A stretch of 64,000 bases of DNA, from NCBI GenBank assembly GCA_051294375.1, contig CM119270.1, positions 1,834,091 through 1,898,090 of the forward strand, read 5' to 3'. The notes under the pieces were generated by a model. That model did not search any database and was not told the DNA's origin. It saw only the letters and a program-made list of their open reading frames with translations. The position numbers were made by a program, and so were the translations under genes. The stretch comes from Paraspadella gotoi. Taxonomy: Eukaryota; Chaetognatha. Below, piece after piece: positions 1 through 13,234 of this stretch; the stretch's first letter is position 1; the number at the start of each line of letters is the position of its first letter.

Positions 1-586
1 ATAAACAAAAAAAAGCGAAAGGAGAAAAAAAATCAATTCCAAAATAAAACAAAAACACAAAATACAAAACATAAACAAAACATTAAATGTCTTCGTCTCT
101 CTTATAACTTTTTTTCGGTGAATAAATAAATCAATTTTTTTCTCTCTGATCTGTTTTTCGATATATGTGTTTTTTGTTTTTTTTGTTTTTTTTTTTTTTG
201 CCTCATGTGTTTCACTCTTTTTTATTTTTTGGGGGGGAAAAACTGTTTCCTCTCTTCGAAATGAAACAAAACAACGAATGCGAAACGCTTCAACCAGTAG
301 GGAAAAAAAAATATAAAATTAAAGTATATAAATATGTCATTACGAAAAAAGAAAATGGCCGTCGATAAAATAGTAAAAAAAATGATGCAACAGAACTCGA
401 TCTTTCCAGGCTACAAATAACAACAACAACAACCTCCAAACAACAACGGAAGTAAAAAGAAAAGCTGCCACCTGCGTCAGTCGTCGCAAGGCAACGAAAA
501 ATCCACTTCAACGACGGAGAAGATTAAAGAAAAAAGAAATTTCCGTGTGTTTATATCGATGAAATCTCTCTCTCTCTCTCTCTCTC
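1..586. other. A/T-homopolymer-rich flank, no gene seen
   Basis: Runs of A and T, a (CAA)n tract near 419-438 and short CT runs. Reading frames here are low complexity and unsupported. The region ends in a CT microsatellite that borders the first gap. Confidence 0.6.
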
Positions 587-870
587 NNNNNNNNNNNNNN
601 NNNNNNNNNNNNNNNNNNNNNNNNNNNNNNNNNNNNNNNNNNNNNNNNNNNNNNNNNNNNNNNNNNNNNNNNNNNNNNNNNNNNNNNNNNNNNNNNNNNN
701 NNNNNNNNNNNNNNNNNNNNNNNNNNNNNNNNNNNNNNNNNNNNNNNNNNNNNNNNNNNNNNNNNNNNNNNNNNNNNNNNNNNNNNNNNNNNNNNNNNNN
801 NNNNNNNNNNNNNNNNNNNNNNNNNNNNNNNNNNNNNNNNNNNNNNNNNNNNNNNNNNNNNNNNNNNNNN
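587..870. other. Assembly gap (284 N) entered through a CT repeat
   Basis: Unknown bases. The left flank is (TC)n, so the gap probably arose at a microsatellite. Confidence 0.95.
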
Positions 871-962
871 CTTTTTCAACTTACAACACGAAAACAAAAC
901 CGTCTCTTGCACAGTAAACTAGCGAAGTTCATTAATCGTGGAATAATGATCGTTGATGCGTT

Positions 963-1158
963 CGAACGCCAACGTTGGGACGTCACATCGCACGCCGTCG
1001 CACGCCAATTTTGGCGCTTCAATCATCGCACGCCAATATTGGCGCATCAACCGTCGCACGCCAATTTTGGCTCTTCGATCATCGCACGTCAACTTTGGCG
1101 CGTCAGCCATGGCACGTCAACTTTGGCGCGTCAACCATCGCACGTCAATATTGGCGTT
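963..1158. repeat. 28-bp minisatellite with a palindromic core, about 6-7 units
   Basis: Units of 28 bp start CGCACGCCAA and continue TTTTGGCGC...TCAATCAT or variants (TATTGGCGC, CTTTGGCGC). Each unit carries an inverted CGCCAA/TTGGCG core able to form a small hairpin. A diverged first unit lies at 963-990. All reading frames across it are simply repeats. Confidence 0.9.
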
Positions 1159-1159
1159 A

Positions 1160-2795
1160 GATTATCTAAATTCGCTCGACGACGTTTGTTACAAAAATGT
1201 GTCAACCATGTTTAACATAAAAATGTAAACTGCGTTACCCACATTAGAGTGATAGCTATAAACAAAAACTTTTACAATCATAAACAATTTTCAAACGACT
1301 CGTTTTTTTTTGGTCAAACGTCGTTTTGTCGAAAGATTAAATATTTCCGCGTCGATCACTCGTTATACAAATCTTCCCGTTAACTTTGCTATTTTACAAA
1401 TTGTTCATTTCAATTAGCTAAACGAATTTCCATTATTTTATTGACTTATTTCAAGAAAGGGGGAAAAATTACTAGGCAAGCCCCCCTCACGTATATATTA
1501 GAGGAAAAAAAAAACAACTAAACTAAAAAAAAAAACTTTTACATTCCGCATATCTGATAAAACTGTTATATTACTTTAGCTATTTTAACGCAATACATTT
1601 AATTTCACAGCGCGAACTCTGGATTATTAAGATAATGATAATGATAATGATAATGATGGTGACGGTTCTTCGGTTTTAAAGCAAAGATGAGTAGTGTTAA
1701 GATGAAAGGTGTCTAGCAAAGAGGAGTTAAAAAGTGGTGGTGTTAAGTCAAAAAATGGGTTGCGAAAGTCAAAAAAAGGTTATTTCATACAAATCTACAA
1801 ATTAGACTAACAATCCCAGCATCAAACTGATTGACTCGATCACATTCATTCCCATTTTTCAATCAGTTGCATTTTTTGCTTCAAACTCTCACACGCAATT
1901 GCGACAGTCCGTGAGCTTCAAATTTGCGCTGCTTTGGTTTAGCGAAAACATAAAGTTACGGGGAATCGAAATAAGAGCCGCCCCTAGAAAGGAAAAATGA
2001 AAAAAAAAACCACATAAAAATAACACACACACGAAAAAAAAGAAGAAAATTTATGAAACCTATAAAAATCCACATTGCCGCACACTAACTTATTTATTAA
2101 CGTTTCTCTATAATTAAAAAAAAAAGACAAAAGCTGCTGTGTGAAACAAAATTAAAAAAAAAAACGGTTTCTCACGAACCAGCTAAGGCATTTATATATA
2201 GCTACAGCATCGAGAAAAAAAGCAACAGTATTGAAAACAAAAATGCTCCGGCAGCGGCGGCGGTGGCTGCACGATATTCTCGTTCTTTCCTTTTACATTT
2301 TCCAAAAAAAAAAAAAAATTCCGTTTTGGCTCTGAAGTTTTTTTTATTTTTTTATTTTTTAAAAAATCGTGAACAGACTAACAAGATCGGCTATGTGACC
2401 ATAACTTGAAAAAAAAACAAAACAAAACAAAAACAAACACCAAAACATACGAAACACAATACAAAAAGCTCATCGCTAATAAGTTATGGTTTAAAAAAAA
2501 ATTAGTTTTTAATTGTTATTACAATGTTATTACAATACCATCGTAATGTATAATTGTATCGTCACCCCGCGAAAATAAAAAAAGGTTTGAATCGTCAAAA
2601 AATAAAATATTCTTGTTTTTTTTTCATGTCAGCGTTCGGTTCCATGTTCGGTTCCATGTCCAGTCATCCGTTTGACATGTTCTCTCTCTTACCTACGTCA
2701 TGTCTTTGCTTGTTATTCCCTTTTCGCTGTCTGTTCGATAATCTGTTACGAATTTTTAAAAAAAAAAACAACAAAAAAATCAATTTTCCCTTTGT
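1160..2795. other. Non-coding A/T-rich stretch
   Basis: Many poly-A runs, a (GATAAT)n tract near 1633-1656, and a short (CGG) patch near 2252. No credible exon or RNA gene was seen. Confidence 0.5.
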
Positions 2796-2821
2796 TTCAC
2801 TCACTCTCTCTCTCTCTCTTC

Positions 2822-2894
<73 letters not shown>

Positions 2895-2908
2895 TTCCTC
2901 TCTCACAA
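2796..2908. repeat. CT-rich microsatellite
   Basis: Interrupted (CT)n with occasional TTC and CCT units; preceded by an A-rich tract. It is the source of Leu/Ser-only reading frames. Confidence 0.9.
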
Positions 2909-3784
2909 TCTCTAACTCCCTTGTCATGGATCCCCAATGTAATGTCTGTCGCGTAACGCCGTTCGTTTAACTTCGGTGTTACTTCTCGGCCATAGATTAA
3001 TTTTTTTTTTTCTGACCGCAGCTGGCTCTGTTATTCTTTGTTTCTTTCTACTTTTAAATGTGTTTTAAGATAAAATTTTTTTTTTCTCTCATCTCTTGAA
3101 TTGGACGCCACTCTTAAAGCTTAACCTTTAAAATTATCCTTAGTTCCATAACACAGTTCAAACCTTTGTAATTACCCCCCCTGTTCTTTCTGAAATCTCT
3201 TTTACCTTATAATTTTAACAAACATCAATTTTACCTCAACGTTAATTTTTATCTTTTAACATGGATCAAATTTAAGAAAAATTTAATTTCTTTGCGAAGT
3301 TCAAATTGATCCGTGAACTAAGAGTAACCCCATTCGAAATTTTTTCCCCACATTTTTCAAAACTTGAACCGAAAGATCTTCCTTATCTCAAACTAATAAA
3401 ACTTCTTCTCTTGCTTTTTCCACTTTTAATTTTTTCAAAATCTTTCCCAAAAATTTGACAAACAAATATTTTTCTCCCTTTTTTTCTCCTTATCTCGACA
3501 CAACAAGTTTCTTCTTAAAAAAAAATTAAGAAAAAAGTTGCTTTCAATACTAAAATTTCTTAGACTCCCCTTCGCCCACTATCCCCTTAAGGAAGCGTGA
3601 GATTTCCAAGCCCTGCGATTGTATATTTCATTCACAAAAAAAAAAAGACAAAACTGCTAAAAAAAATCTCGTCCAAGAATCAGTGGATACAAAATCCTCT
3701 AGCATTTTTTGTTTCTTCAATTTTTTTGGTAAATAAAATTTTCGGGGTAAAAAAAAACGAACGAAAGAGATAAATTTTACAAAA
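2909..3784. other. No gene seen
   Basis: T-rich and C/T-rich single-copy-looking DNA with poly-A patches near 3628-3645. Confidence 0.5.
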
Positions 3785-3789
3785 AAATA

Positions 3790-3833
3790 TAAGCTGAGCA
3801 AGCTTAGCAAGCTTAGCAAGCTTTGCAAGCTTA
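3790..3833. repeat. 9-bp tandem repeat AGCAAGCTT
   Basis: About five near-exact units of AGCAAGCTT (one with TTGC in place of TAGC). Each contains a HindIII-type palindrome. Confidence 0.85.
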
Positions 3834-3899
3834 AACGCGAAAAAAAATATTGTCTCATGCCGAAAACAAAAATGATAGTCTCAAAAAGGAAGAACAGTT

Positions 3900-3970
3900 C
3901 TATCCAAAGAGGTTCTATCCAATAGGTTCTATCCAAAGAGGTTCTATCCAAAGAGGTTCTATCCGAAGAT
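3900..3970. repeat. 15-bp tandem repeat GGTTCTATCCAAAGA
   Basis: Four to five units, one shortened. In the plus frame it would read GSIQR repeated, but the frame is short and has no supporting context. Confidence 0.85.
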
Positions 3971-4213
3971 GTGATTCGCCCTTAACTTGGGTGACAAAAA
4001 AAATTGATTGTGGCTTCGAATTAACAGTAAAAATCTACATATATAAATTGAATGAACGACATGATATCTAAGTTGACAATTCATTAGATTTCGAGAGAAT
4101 TTAGTGAAAATAGCAAAATAGTAAAAGAGAAAAATGGTAAATCAATGACATGAATTGATAAATTTGACATAGAGTAAAATTGATGAATTTTAAGAGGGAT
4201 ATTATAATATTAA

Positions 4214-4252
4214 AAACATTATATTATATTATATTATATTATATTATATTAG
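4214..4252. repeat. (ATTAT)n pentanucleotide microsatellite
   Basis: Seven or so perfect ATTAT units immediately before a unique G/A-rich segment. Confidence 0.9.
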
Positions 4253-4790
4253 GAGACGAAAGGAGACAACTTGAGGGGCAGAGAATTCGGAGAGGAAATC
4301 GATCGGGCTTGAGACCCTAAGCAAGTCTCGCCACATCGATTTCCGAGGTCCAAAGCTCGAGCTTCCTCTTTGTCCTCCATCAAAACCGCACGGCCCTTCT
4401 CACGGTGTGAACGGCATAGTCCACACTTCACACCGATCTATCTGCAATCGGGTCGAACTATTCTTCCTTTTATAGTCTGACGAGAAATGAAAAAAGGTTT
4501 GGCCGAAAATTGAAAGACCCAATGACAAATGCGACTTGGTGCAAGGCTCAGAGTAAAAAAAAAAAAGGCTCGTATAATAGAAAAAAAAAAGAAACTGTTT
4601 TGTTCCAACTCACAAAGTTGGATACAAAAAAAAAAAGGAAAAAAGACAAAAAACCATATTTCCCCCCGTCCGCCCTCTCTTTTTCCCAATATTACCAGAT
4701 TATAGCTAAATTATTTTTTTTTCTCTTTATTTAAAAAACGTTGTTATTATGTAAAAAAAAAATATATCGCTCTTGATCTCTTTTTATCTC
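4253..4790. other. More complex, GC-richer stretch without a supported gene
   Basis: Less biased composition at 4253-4450 than its surroundings. The 60-codon minus-strand frame (4249-4431) has no recognisable motif and no splice context I trust. Confidence 0.4.
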
Positions 4791-4859
4791 TTTTCTCTCT
4801 CTTTCTCTTCTTATCTCTCTCTTCCTCTCACTCTCTCTCTCTTTTTCTCTCTCTCTCAT

Positions 4860-5978
4860 TTTTTGACACCGAGTGTCTATATCCTTACTAACTAGCATAA
4901 TTCAAAGATTGATATACCCATAATGTACTCGTGCCGATAAGTTTTTATAAACGTTTCAGTTTAGCTTGTAAATTTCATTTAAATCATCGCTTTTTTTACA
5001 TCAGTTTATTTTTTTTGGTTATTTAGTTTTTAGGAATCCTATAAAATGAAATTCTTATATCTCTAGTAATTAGGTATTAGATAGTATAAATATAATATTA
5101 AGCAGGATAAAGAATAAAAATAACACTAACTACTGTAAAATTAATTTTCATAAACAACGATTTTTTTATCTCATAAATTATTAAGATAATTTTTTTTTCA
5201 ATTTAATAAAAAGTTTAAACCAGTGAAGTTTTAGCTGATATTTTTAACTTATTTATTAAGCTCAATTTATTTTTCTTTATTTCATTACCATGTTGCTCGT
5301 GATGGTAAACTTATACGTATTCTCGTAACTAACTAACACATATTGATGTTGACTGTTGATGTATAAATGATATCGTTTTATTTTAATAATACAAAAGAAT
5401 TTTATCTTTTTTTTCCTTTTCAGAATTTTCATCGTTTGTTAAGTCAATTGTGAGTTGATATCTTAATATAAACAAAATTTGTTACCTCATTTTTAAAAAA
5501 AAATTCTCTCAAAAAAATTATAATTGTAATCATTAGAAAAGGCATTAATTACAAATTCTAAATTTTTTCCTCGGTGTTTTTAATATAAAAAATATTGCCA
5601 TGAAGCCTCAATTACTTTTAATATTCTGCAGGGCAGGATGTGAAACACGGATGGAATAAGAATTATTAATTATGTTAAATTTTATTAAGATCTGTAATAT
5701 ACATGCTTAAACTCTAAATGTTTTTAAAAAAATCTATAAAGAAATCTTATAAACTTAAAACCAATTGAAGTCTTAAAGAAAAAAAAAATAAATGCCGCTA
5801 TATATAATTTGTATAGCTATATAAATAATATAATACGATTAACATAAAATAGAATTAAATATTTTGGTTTCTTTAATAATCGATCAGACTTTTAAATAAT
5901 GAAAACAAATTAGGTTAATGTAGTAATTTAAACCAACGATTGCTTCCATATTTTTGTTCGGCTTTTATTGTAAATCTG
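4860..5978. other. AT-rich non-coding stretch
   Basis: About 1.1 kb of strongly AT-rich sequence with frequent stops in all frames. Nothing recognised. Confidence 0.55.
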
Positions 5979-7734
<1,756 letters not shown>

Positions 7735-7984
7735 TTCGGTCTTTCTAGTGAGATTTAAACAACAACAGTTCGTCAGTTTGTTAATTTCAATGTTATTTTT
7801 TATATATTAAATAAAACATCGAGTTGTCATTCAGAGCAGGTAACTTTTTTGAGACCGCGCATTCAATCCATGTTGCCCTTGGTTATTTATTCCAGAAAAG
7901 AGTTGGTCTTGATATATGAGTTTTCGGCTTTATAAAATTAACCAGGGAATGAATGCCTGGACTAAAGATGAACTGCGCCGAATC

Positions 7985-8160
7985 CCATCGAGATGAAATT
8001 GGTTCAACCAATATAAAAATTATCCATTCATTTAATAAATAAGCTATCTTTCCACTGACTTTGGACAGGCTTTGGTGGTTTAAGGCTTCCATGACTCTTA
8101 CAAGATAATGACAAAGCAGGTCCCTGCAAACTTTCAATCAAGACTCTCTCACAGTCCCGT
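7985..8160. repeat. Dispersed repeat shared with 12.30-12.60 kb
   Basis: The segment ATAAAAATTATCCATTCATT, the following AATAAATAAGCTAT, and the later CAATCAAGACTCTCTCACAG occur again, diverged, at 12297-12590; the first part also occurs at 16770 and 21530. This explains the 84-codon minus frame here. Confidence 0.7.
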
Positions 8161-8539
8161 TTATTCACTCCCAGAGTACCTGGCTTCCTTATCAATGAAG
8201 TGTTAAATTAATCTCAAAACGGGATCATCTCGCATCTCGCAAAATCCACTGTGGGTGACTACTGACGATTCTGAAAAGCTGCTCCGAGAATTTGATCTCA
8301 TCAGAATCTGAAAATCTGGCAAAATTTGACAGTCGACGTTTTGAGAAAATCTCACGAGAAAAAAAAAATGTCGTGAGTGGATGTAAACGATTGTAGTCGG
8401 TGCCTACAGGTGAATTAGAATAATCAGGTACATCTTCACTACAATTGTTATGTACAATTGTACATTTTCTCTTGTCATAAAAGTCGATAGAGGGAGACGC
8501 CCACGTATCTTTACTCGGCGTCGGCTAACTCTGTCGAAA

Positions 8540-8645
8540 CGCCGCCGCCGCCTCCCACGCCGGCACCACCGCCACCACCGCGGCCTCCATCGCCACCGCC
8601 GCCGCCGTCGCCGCCGCCGCCGCCGCCTCCGCCGACACCGCAACT
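8540..8645. repeat. (CCG)n/(CCA)n trinucleotide island
   Basis: GC-rich triplet repeat followed at 8697-8740 by (GAC)n. Frames read poly-Pro, poly-Ala/Asp or poly-Arg. The frame ending DDEKLKSVHPINEVDDEK looks protein-like but is closed upstream by TAA with no ATG or acceptor before it. Confidence 0.8.
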
Positions 8646-9075
8646 GTCCTCTCCTCCACCCATTTTCTTGCTTCTCCAAAAAATGCCTCCACTAACGACG
8701 GTGACGCCGACGACGACGACAAAGACGACGACAAAGACGATGAAAAGTTGAAATCTGTTCATCCAATAAACGAAGTTGACGACGAAAAACCAATGAAGAC
8801 AGATTTGATATGAATGACAATCGCCGACTGTTGGGGGAGGAGAAAAACAAACGATACGATTTATGAACAATATACACACATTCTATTATTGCTATGCCTT
8901 TTTTTGGCCATATTTATAGCGCCCCAAGAAAAATAGTTCCCCTTTTTTAAGGGCCCTACAAAAGGCTGCTTATTAGGGTGAAGTGAAAGTTTGGAATCAA
9001 AATTTAGCAGTTATATCTTGAAAACTATCATATTAGTGAATACTAATCTGTAATTATTTTTCTTTTTTTATAAAT

Positions 9076-9475
9076 ATAGTAGCCCAGTCAGCTTATTTTG
9101 TATATAGTACTACCCTTATATAATGTCAAAATTTTAAAATGGTTGTTTTTTAATTCTGAGAACAGATTCAGATTCTTCGTTAAAAGTTAATACAAGAAAG
9201 TATAAATCTTTTTCAAAAATTATGTCATTAAGTAGGTTAAAATTACAAAAAACTATATTTTTAAGCTGGAAATTTAAAATCGGCATCTTAAATATAGTTT
9301 TTTACATTTTTGAATAACTTAATGAAAGAATTTTTAAAAAAGAATTGTACTTTCTTATAATAACTTTTTGCAAGGAATCCAAATCCGATCTTAAAATTTA
9401 AAAATTTGTATTTTGAAATTTTAGCCTATTATATACTTATTACTATATATAAATATAGCTCACTGGTGCCTACTA
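9076..9475. mobile_element. Diverged MITE-like foldback element (CGCAGTAG family)
   Basis: The left end ATAGTAGCCCAGTCAGC and the right end GTGCCTACTAATG, read inverted, flank two arms that fold on each other around 9285 (TAAGTAGGTTAAAATTACAAAAA against a reversed copy). It is related to the better copy at 17560-17931. Confidence 0.6.
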
Positions 9476-9715
9476 ATGTATAAAATTAAAAAATAAATTT
9501 ACCAAAATATTTTTATTGGTTTTTATGATCATGTTTTATATGCTAAATTTTAATTTTCTAAAATTTTATCATTTTCACATCACTCTACTGCTTATATAGT
9601 GGATGCGGAATATTACATCAACAAATTCTCACATCTTCTGCTCTCTGTATTCACATCGCTCATTACACTTTTATAAATCACCCTGAGCCAAATTAAAGGC
9701 TACCATCTCCGCCAC

Positions 9716-9895
9716 AACACAAATCCTCACCACAATTTCACAAATCCCCCGCAACAACACCACAAATCCCGCGCAACAACACCACAAATCCCCGCCGCAA
9801 CACCACAAATCCCTCGCCACAACACCAAAAATCCCCCGCCACAACAACACACAAATTCCCCCGCCACAACACCACAAATCCCCCGCCACAACACC
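9716..9895. repeat. About 21-bp minisatellite CACAACACCACAAATCCCC
   Basis: Roughly eight imperfect units of CACAAATCCCCCGCCACAAC with strand asymmetry (C/A on plus). Minus frames read repeated CGGDLWCC-type peptides and are not genes. Confidence 0.85.
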
Positions 9896-10202
9896 TCGAT
9901 GAAATCTCCATCCCAACGAAGATACGAAGGCGAGGATTCCGCCCAGTCGCCCGTCCACGCATTTGGCTGCGATGAGAGCGAAGACGAAGAGTGCTCGAGG
10001 GCGGAGGTGGATGTGGGGTGGAAGGGTGGTTACTGGGTGGGCGGGGTGGTGGATGGGGGTGGAATGGTGAGGACATTTGAAAGGAGAAAGTGAGGTGAAT
10101 TTAGGGTTCGTTTGACTAAATCGTCGAAGTTATTAATTAATGATTAATAAAAAAAAACTCTGCTGATTAATTAAATCGACTAAGATTTGAGACAGAGAGA
10201 AC

Positions 10203-10220
10203 ATATATATATATATATAT
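10203..10220. repeat. (AT)n microsatellite
   Basis: Short perfect (AT) run. Confidence 0.85.
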
Positions 10221-10261
10221 TTAAACAAAGTCGAAATATGATGGCAAAATAACTTTTTAAA

Positions 10262-10585
10262 GATTAACACGTGTAAATAAAATAATGACGAATGTCAAAT
10301 GACCGATGGAAAATAATGACGAATGTCATATGACCGATGATAAATGATGATGAATGTCAAATGACCGATGACAAATATTGACGAGTCTCAAATGACCGAT
10401 GACAAATGATGATGAATGTCAATTGACCAAAGACAAATGATGACTAATGTCAAATGACCGATGGCAAATAATTACAAATGTCATATGATTGATGATAAAT
10501 GATGATAAATGTCATATGACTGAAGGCAAATGATGATGAATGTCAAATTACCGATGACAAATAATGACAAATGATAACTAATGAC
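10262..10585. repeat. About 31-bp minisatellite ATGACGAATGTCAAATGACC
   Basis: About ten units built on AATGATGATGAATGTCAAAT then GACCGATGACA, with drift between units (CATATGACC, CAATTGACC). Ends where a GC-rich patch begins near 10590. Confidence 0.88.
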
Positions 10586-10589
10586 AGAC

Positions 10590-10950
<361 letters not shown>

Positions 10951-11009
10951 CTCGACAATTGTGAAACGCGGTTCGCTAAGAGTTTACTGCGTTCACAGCA
11001 ACGACATTT

Positions 11010-11430
11010 AAATTAATAAAAAAAACACGTAGATATCGTTTACTTAAGTTGAAAAAAAATCTAAATAGTGTAAATTTTCAACGAAAACTATCTCTTTGTC
11101 TAAGAGAGTAAAGAAACTAACAGCATCTACTGGTTGAAAGTACAGATTGCTCTTTTTATGATAAATTATTGCGGGATGCTATGTAGCTTAAGCACGTGCT
11201 GTCATCTGCTGAGCGAGGGTATGCCAGAAAGAGGTTGACATGAGCAAGTTTAAACAAAAGATTTCTATAAATTGTGTTTCATTTGAACTTAGATTTCATA
11301 TACAAGATATGAATCCGATCCTATTAAATTGACATTACCGGTAGTTACCGATTAGTTGCAAATAGATTTTCAAACTTTTGCTTAGAATTCTTATATCTTT
11401 TTCGTAAAAAAAAATTTCATTTTAAAAACT
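11010..11430. other. No gene seen
   Basis: AT-rich spacer between the GA repeat and a tRNA-like SINE. Confidence 0.5.
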
Positions 11431-11436
11431 CTTGTG

Positions 11437-11628
11437 AAGAGACAGTAATTATTGTTATGTGTTAGTGACAGAAATGTTCAATATATATCAGGCGGGTTAA
11501 GCGACCCGTCCTTCTTAACTGCTAGGCGGCCACCGGGTTAGAACCCCGGACCTTTGGGTTGGGAGGCGAATGACTTGCCTCCGGCACCAATGGCCACTGA
11601 TGAACGGTTGGTGGATTTTAGTCCACCA
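11437..11628 (-). mobile_element. tRNA-like SINE family member with terminal hairpin
   Basis: On the minus strand it holds a T-arm/B-box-like GGGGTTCTAACCCGG followed by an A-box-like GCCGCCTAGCAGTTAAG, as in tRNA-derived SINEs. The plus-strand end is a perfect hairpin, TGGTGGATTTTAGTCCACCA (11609-11628). Relatives: 15787-15935, 20558-20712, 53687-54150, 60926-61320 and 61320-61530. Confidence 0.65.
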
Positions 11629-11639
11629 TACTTGCATTA

Positions 11640-12295
11640 TTAGCATTTTTAGTTCAGTCTCTGAATTTTAGATCCCACCGCACTTTTTATGTTATACAAG
11701 TAAAAACAAATTATCAATTTATCTCTATTTTTATTCCTTGTTTATTAACCCTTTTTTAGTTCTGGTTCTGACTTTTTTATCTCACTGCGCTTTTTAAGTA
11801 AAAAATAAAAAAAATAAAAATATCTTTTTTTATTCAATTACAATCTTATTAAACACACCATTCGGTTTGTATAAATGTACAAGTTTCTTATCAAACAATA
11901 ACAGGACCAATCACTGGTGACTTTGAGAATGTTCGAGAAAATAACTATCCCTTCGACCTCCGAACTGTGGATGTTCAAGCAAGATTGTTCCTCTCTTCTC
12001 GAAAGAGTATTTTTGATTGTTGACGAGCAGAACCCTGGACCGAGAGAATGACCCCTTAGTTGGTTTAAGGTTTCAGTTTGAACAAATAATTAATCTGAAT
12101 GTTATGAACTGTATATACGACGTGAAAAAGTGATTTTTTAATTCGTCTATTTAAAAAAAAATTGTTCATCATCCAGTGAAAAATAATAGTCAGGATTATA
12201 GTTGATATGATTAAAATTATCAAAACCGAAATTACTAAGTAATCTCAGCTATTAGAGTCAAAACCCAATCACTATCATTATAAATTTAGTACAAC
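11640..12295. other. Downstream flank of the cyclase gene, nothing recognised
   Basis: AT-rich DNA. A region at 11900-12060 is less biased but has no frame with a known motif. A further 3' cyclase exon would be expected here if the gene does not end at 12580, and none was recognised. Confidence 0.45.
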
Positions 12296-12394
12296 AATTA
12301 TATATCTATCCATTCATTCAATAAATAAGTAATATTTTGCTTCTAGACTTTGGACATGGCTATGGTGGGTTAAGCCTTAAGGCCTCCTTTCTTT

Positions 12395-12600
12395 CTGACA
12401 AGATAGTAACATAGCAGGTCTCTTCAAGCTGTCAATCAAGACTCTCACACAGCCTCTCTCACAGCCTCCTTTTTTATTACAAGACAGTAACATAGCAGGT
12501 CTCTTCAAGCTGTCAATCAAGACTCTCACAGCCTCCTTCTTTCTTACAAGACAGTAACATAGCGGTTCCCTTCAAGCTGTCAATCATCTCTCACAGTCTT
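12395..12600. repeat. About 67-bp tandem repeat, three units, overlapping the cyclase stop codon
   Basis: Units begin ACAAGACAGTAACATAGC and include CTTCAAGCTGTCAATC, then CTCTCACAG. The third unit, read on the minus strand, provides the last codons and TGA of the 12.7 kb cyclase exon. Confidence 0.8.
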
Positions 12601-12754
12601 CAATTTCATTTTTTTCCCGCCAAACCTCGTCTCCTCCGTGACGTGAACCTTCATCGGTGATCCGTGAGATTCCATCAGTTTCGTGATTTCGTAATTTTTA
12701 CCAAAGATCGTGTACTTAGGATGTCTAGTGCCAAGAACTCCCGCCACGACGCCA
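12580..12754 (-). CDS. Receptor guanylate cyclase, last cyclase exon (alpha-like, altered catalytic motif)
   Basis: The exon begins after an ACGACAG acceptor. With the split GG from the previous exon it reads GGVVAGVLGTRHPKYTIFG, then KNYEITKLMESHGSPMK, then VHVTEETRFGGKKMKLKTVRDD and TGA. It aligns without gaps to the GPVCAGVVG...FGDTVNTASRMESNG...IHLSSET stretch of guanylate cyclases. The eight residues between FG and MES are KNYEITKL where the family has DTVNTASR, so the transition-state Asn is Glu and the Arg is Leu. The guanine-contacting Cys before LFG is Thr (KYTIFG). Soluble cyclase alpha subunits also lack this Asn/Arg pair. The stop codon lies where the exon runs into the 12.40-12.60 kb tandem repeat, and the usual C-terminal 20-30 residues are shortened. 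Alternatively a GTTTGG donor after VTEET leads to a further exon that I could not find. Confidence 0.85.
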
Positions 12755-12781
12755 CTGTCGTAATTAATTTTGTTAGTATCA

Positions 12782-12783
<2 letters not shown>

Positions 12784-12876
<93 letters not shown>
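12784..12876. repeat. (ATT)n microsatellite in a cyclase intron
   Basis: About 31 perfect ATT units directly upstream (gene sense) of the last exon's acceptor. Confidence 0.95.
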
Positions 12877-12879
<3 letters not shown>

Positions 12880-13092
12880 TTTGTAGTTCTCATTCTGTTA
12901 TTTGTTATTCATTTTGTTGTTCTCATTCTGTTATTTGTTATTCATTTTGTTGTTCTCATTCTGTTATTTGTTATTCATTTTGTTGTTCTCATTCTGTTAT
13001 TTGTTTTTCATTTTGTTCTTCTAATTCTGTTATTTGTTATTCATTTTGTTCTTCTTATTGTGTTATTTGTTATTCATTTTGTTCTTCTCATA
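12880..13092. repeat. 33-bp minisatellite in the same cyclase intron
   Basis: Six to seven units of ATTCATTTTGTTGTTCTCAT then TCTGTTATTTGTT. Its 33-bp length keeps a frame open (FVVLILLFVIH repeated), which explains a 143-codon frame that is not a gene. Confidence 0.92.
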
Positions 13093-13234
13093 TAAATCTA
13101 TCCTACTCAGATAAGCCTAACTTTCTTGAACGAACCTGACTTTTTCCAGATCAGCCCACATCGGCCTTGGATGAGCCTAAATTACCCTTCATAAGATGGA
13201 ACCTAACTTCCCCCAACTTCCCCAAAAAACTCAC

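Noticed and set aside
8511-8879. Gly-rich (minus) and Pro/Arg-rich or Asp-rich (plus) frames
   Set aside because: Derived from (CCG)n and (GAC)n triplets; the best plus frame has TAA immediately upstream, no ATG and no AG acceptor before its complex part.
11500-11560. Possible functional tRNA gene
   Set aside because: Box-like motifs are diverged and lie in an order and spacing of a repeat family; no complete cloverleaf could be drawn.
12664-13095. 143-codon plus-strand frame rich in Ile, Val, Leu
   Set aside because: It is produced by (ATT)n and a 33-bp minisatellite inside a cyclase intron on the other strand.
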